64,000 bases of DNA from Streptomyces fodineus (GTDB lineage Bacteria; Actinomycetota; Actinomycetes; Streptomycetales; Streptomycetaceae): the NCBI RefSeq assembly GCF_001735805.1, contig NZ_CP017248.1, positions 62,001 through 126,000 on the forward strand, in the 5' to 3' direction. The position numbers and the translations under genes are program-made. This document shows, one piece after another, positions 62,626 to 64,000 of the stretch. Below the pieces are notes generated by a model. That model ran no database searches. It saw nothing but the letters and a program-made list of their open reading frames with translations, and was not told the DNA's origin. Numbering within the stretch: position 1 is the stretch's first letter; each line of letters starts with the position of its first letter.

Positions 62626-63786
62626 ATGACATACACCCAGGCATCGATGGACGCCCTGCGGCAGGCCGGTGACGAACTCGCCGACGCCACCGTCGCCGCA
62701 CTGTTCGAACGCGGCCAGGTGGGCACGTTCAACACCCTGATGCGCTACGTCTCCACCGCCGGTGCTCCCCTTCCCGAGGGTCTGCCGGACGTGGCGCGCG
62801 AGTACCTTGAGGCCACCCGTGTCCCGCCGTCCTGGGTGGACTGGTCGGAAATGGAGAAGGCCCGGCTGTTCTTCATCGACAACAACGTGCACATCTCCAC
62901 CGCGCTGTCCTTCGCCTCCATGCCCGCCTGCTACGTCGTACCGCACGTGGCGAAGCTGCTGTCGGCCACCCACGGGCTCAAGTACCCCTCCAAACGCATG
63001 GCCGAGACGGGCCAGTTCACCGTCTACCTGATGCAGCCCGACGCCTTCGAAGCCGGCAGCCGCTTCATCCCCGCCGCCCAGAAGGTCCGCCTCCTGCACG
63101 CCTCCATCCGCCACCACCTGGGGCGCGAGAACCGCTGGGACACCGACGCGCTGGGAGTGCCGATCTGTCAGGAGGACATGATCGGCGGGCAGATGTTCTT
63201 CTCCCTGCTCGTGCTGGACACCCTGCACCGCCTCGGCATCCACATGTCGCAGGAAGGAGCGGAAGCCTACTACTACGCCTGGCAGGTGGTCGGTGCGATG
63301 CTCGGCATCGACCAGGACGCGGCCCCGAAGACGCTCGACGAGGCCCGCCAGTTCCTGGACCTGTACATGATCCGGCACATGGGGCCTTCCGAAGAGGGCG
63401 CGCATCTGACCCGGCAGCTCATCGATCTCTACGAGGAGATCGTGCCCGGCACCTTCTTCGACCCGATCGTCTCCGCTCTCATCCGGTACCTCATCGGCGA
63501 CACCTGCGCCGACTGGCTCCACGTGCCGCATACCCCGTGGGACACCGTCGTCAAGGCCGTGCCCCACCTCCTCGGCGTCCTGGAGACCATCGAGGACCGT
63601 TCCTCCCTCGGAGCCTGGGCCCTGGACCGTCTCGGCCACCTCACGACCGTCTTCGAGCTGTCCTCTCTCACCCGCGGACGCGTCATGCACTACGCCATCC
63701 CCGAGCAGCTCAAGAAGGACTACGGCATCTCCAGCGCGATGCCCCGCACCCGCCGATGGACCCCACCAGCCGCCACAGTCTCCTGA
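62626..63786 (+). CDS. Oxygenase MpaB family protein (DUF2236, Lcp-like), 386 aa
   Basis: ATG 62626 (MTYTQASMDALRQAGDELAD) follows AAGGAG. The body shows the family heme-region features: an Arg/His set in LLHASIRHHLGRENRWDTDA, then GVPICQEDMIGGQMFFSLLV and YYYAWQVVGAMLGIDQDAAP. DUF2236 members include latex clearing protein, a heme b oxygenase cleaving polyisoprene, and fungal MpaB, which cleaves a prenyl side chain. Placed 97 bp after a polyprenyl synthase, it probably oxidises or cleaves a prenyl chain made by that enzyme. No signal peptide is seen, unlike secreted Lcp. Confidence 0.87.
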   Translation: MTYTQASMDALRQAGDELADATVAALFERGQVGTFNTLMRYVSTAGAPLPEGLPDVAREYLEATRVPPSWVDWSEMEKARLFFIDNNVHISTALSFASMPACYVVPHVAKLLSATHGLKYPSKRMAETGQFTVYLMQPDAFEAGSRFIPAAQKVRLLHASIRHHLGRENRWDTDALGVPICQEDMIGGQMFFSLLVLDTLHRLGIHMSQEGAEAYYYAWQVVGAMLGIDQDAAPKTLDEARQFLDLYMIRHMGPSEEGAHLTRQLIDLYEEIVPGTFFDPIVSALIRYLIGDTCADWLHVPHTPWDTVVKAVPHLLGVLETIEDRSSLGAWALDRLGHLTTVFELSSLTRGRVMHYAIPEQLKKDYGISSAMPRTRRWTPPAATVS

Positions 63787-64000
63787 CCGCCACGTCGCTC
63801 AACCTTCCCTACGCTGTTCTGCGGGAGGCGGTGAGCCCTTCGTTTGGTTCACCCGCCCAGGGGTGCCGGGTGTGGCTTTCAAACTTCTGCTGTTCGAGGC
63901 TTCCATCGATTGGCCGCCCGGCGCCCCACGCCGACTCGGCTGCCAATGCTGCCAGCCTGCTCTTCTCGCGGCCGCTGCCGACGAGCCGGTTGCGTTCGGG

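Noticed and set aside
1..64000. tRNA, rRNA, telomere palindromes or a replication origin
   Set aside because: None was recognised by reading. I cannot run a covariance-model search, so short RNA genes could have been missed.

Overview
The window is high-GC DNA with the codon use, small-protein repertoire and regulator types of a Streptomyces-like actinomycete. It is an accessory, decaying region. It holds at least seven near-complete insertion sequences, about ten transposase, integrase or transposon scraps, and many genes that are truncated, frameshifted or cut by an insertion. This is what chromosome arms or linear plasmids of such bacteria look like. The position on the replicon is an inference; no telomere or origin was seen.

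Layout. 0-5 kb: small hypothetical genes, a broken Nudix gene, a secreted protein and an integrase scrap. 5.07-6.49 kb: first copy (A) of a 1,418-bp IS630 element, with two different broken genes on its flanks. 6.5-11.1 kb: an intact graspetide-type RiPP locus (HTH regulator, TgmA-like precursor, ATP-grasp ligase, PIMT-like methyltransferase). 11.2-20.2 kb: a Tn3 scrap, an IS256 element splitting an alpha/beta hydrolase, a dead IS5, a pentapeptide-repeat protein and a nested stack of IS elements. 20.2-31.6 kb: a broken MBL hydrolase, a chloroperoxidase-like hydrolase, an MDR reductase, a 2-oxo acid decarboxylase, a complete ferredoxin/reductase/P450 operon and two decayed genes. 32.3-40.6 kb: a PP2C phosphatase, a two-gene NLR-like STAND system with matching amyloid-type motifs, and a beta-phosphoglucomutase/GH65 phosphorylase operon. 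40.7-48.9 kb: decayed genes, a second chloroperoxidase paralogue, a frameshift-type IS5 and a GNAT gene. 48.97-51.81 kb: IS630 copies B and C in direct tandem, sharing one TA. 51.9-56.6 kb: mobile-element-type small genes, a secreted RelA/SpoT-like alarmone synthetase and an orphan tail-sheath gene. 56.6-60.7 kb: an IS1182 abutting an IS982-like element that encloses a sliding-clamp (dnaN) paralogue. 61.2-63.8 kb: a polyprenyl synthase/MpaB-type oxygenase operon.

How the genes work together. Five units look functional. (1) The RiPP locus should make an ester- or amide-crosslinked peptide that is then methylated, possibly to an aspartimide. (2) The P450 operon carries its own electron-transfer chain. 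(3) The NLR pair looks like a sensor plus an amyloid-seeded effector, and the sensor carries a TTA codon. (4) The GH65/mutase pair degrades an alpha-glucoside disaccharide by phosphorolysis. (5) The polyprenyl synthase operon pairs prenyl-chain making with an Lcp/MpaB-family oxygenase. The most unusual arrangement is the dnaN paralogue lying between the only visible inverted repeats of an IS982-type element.
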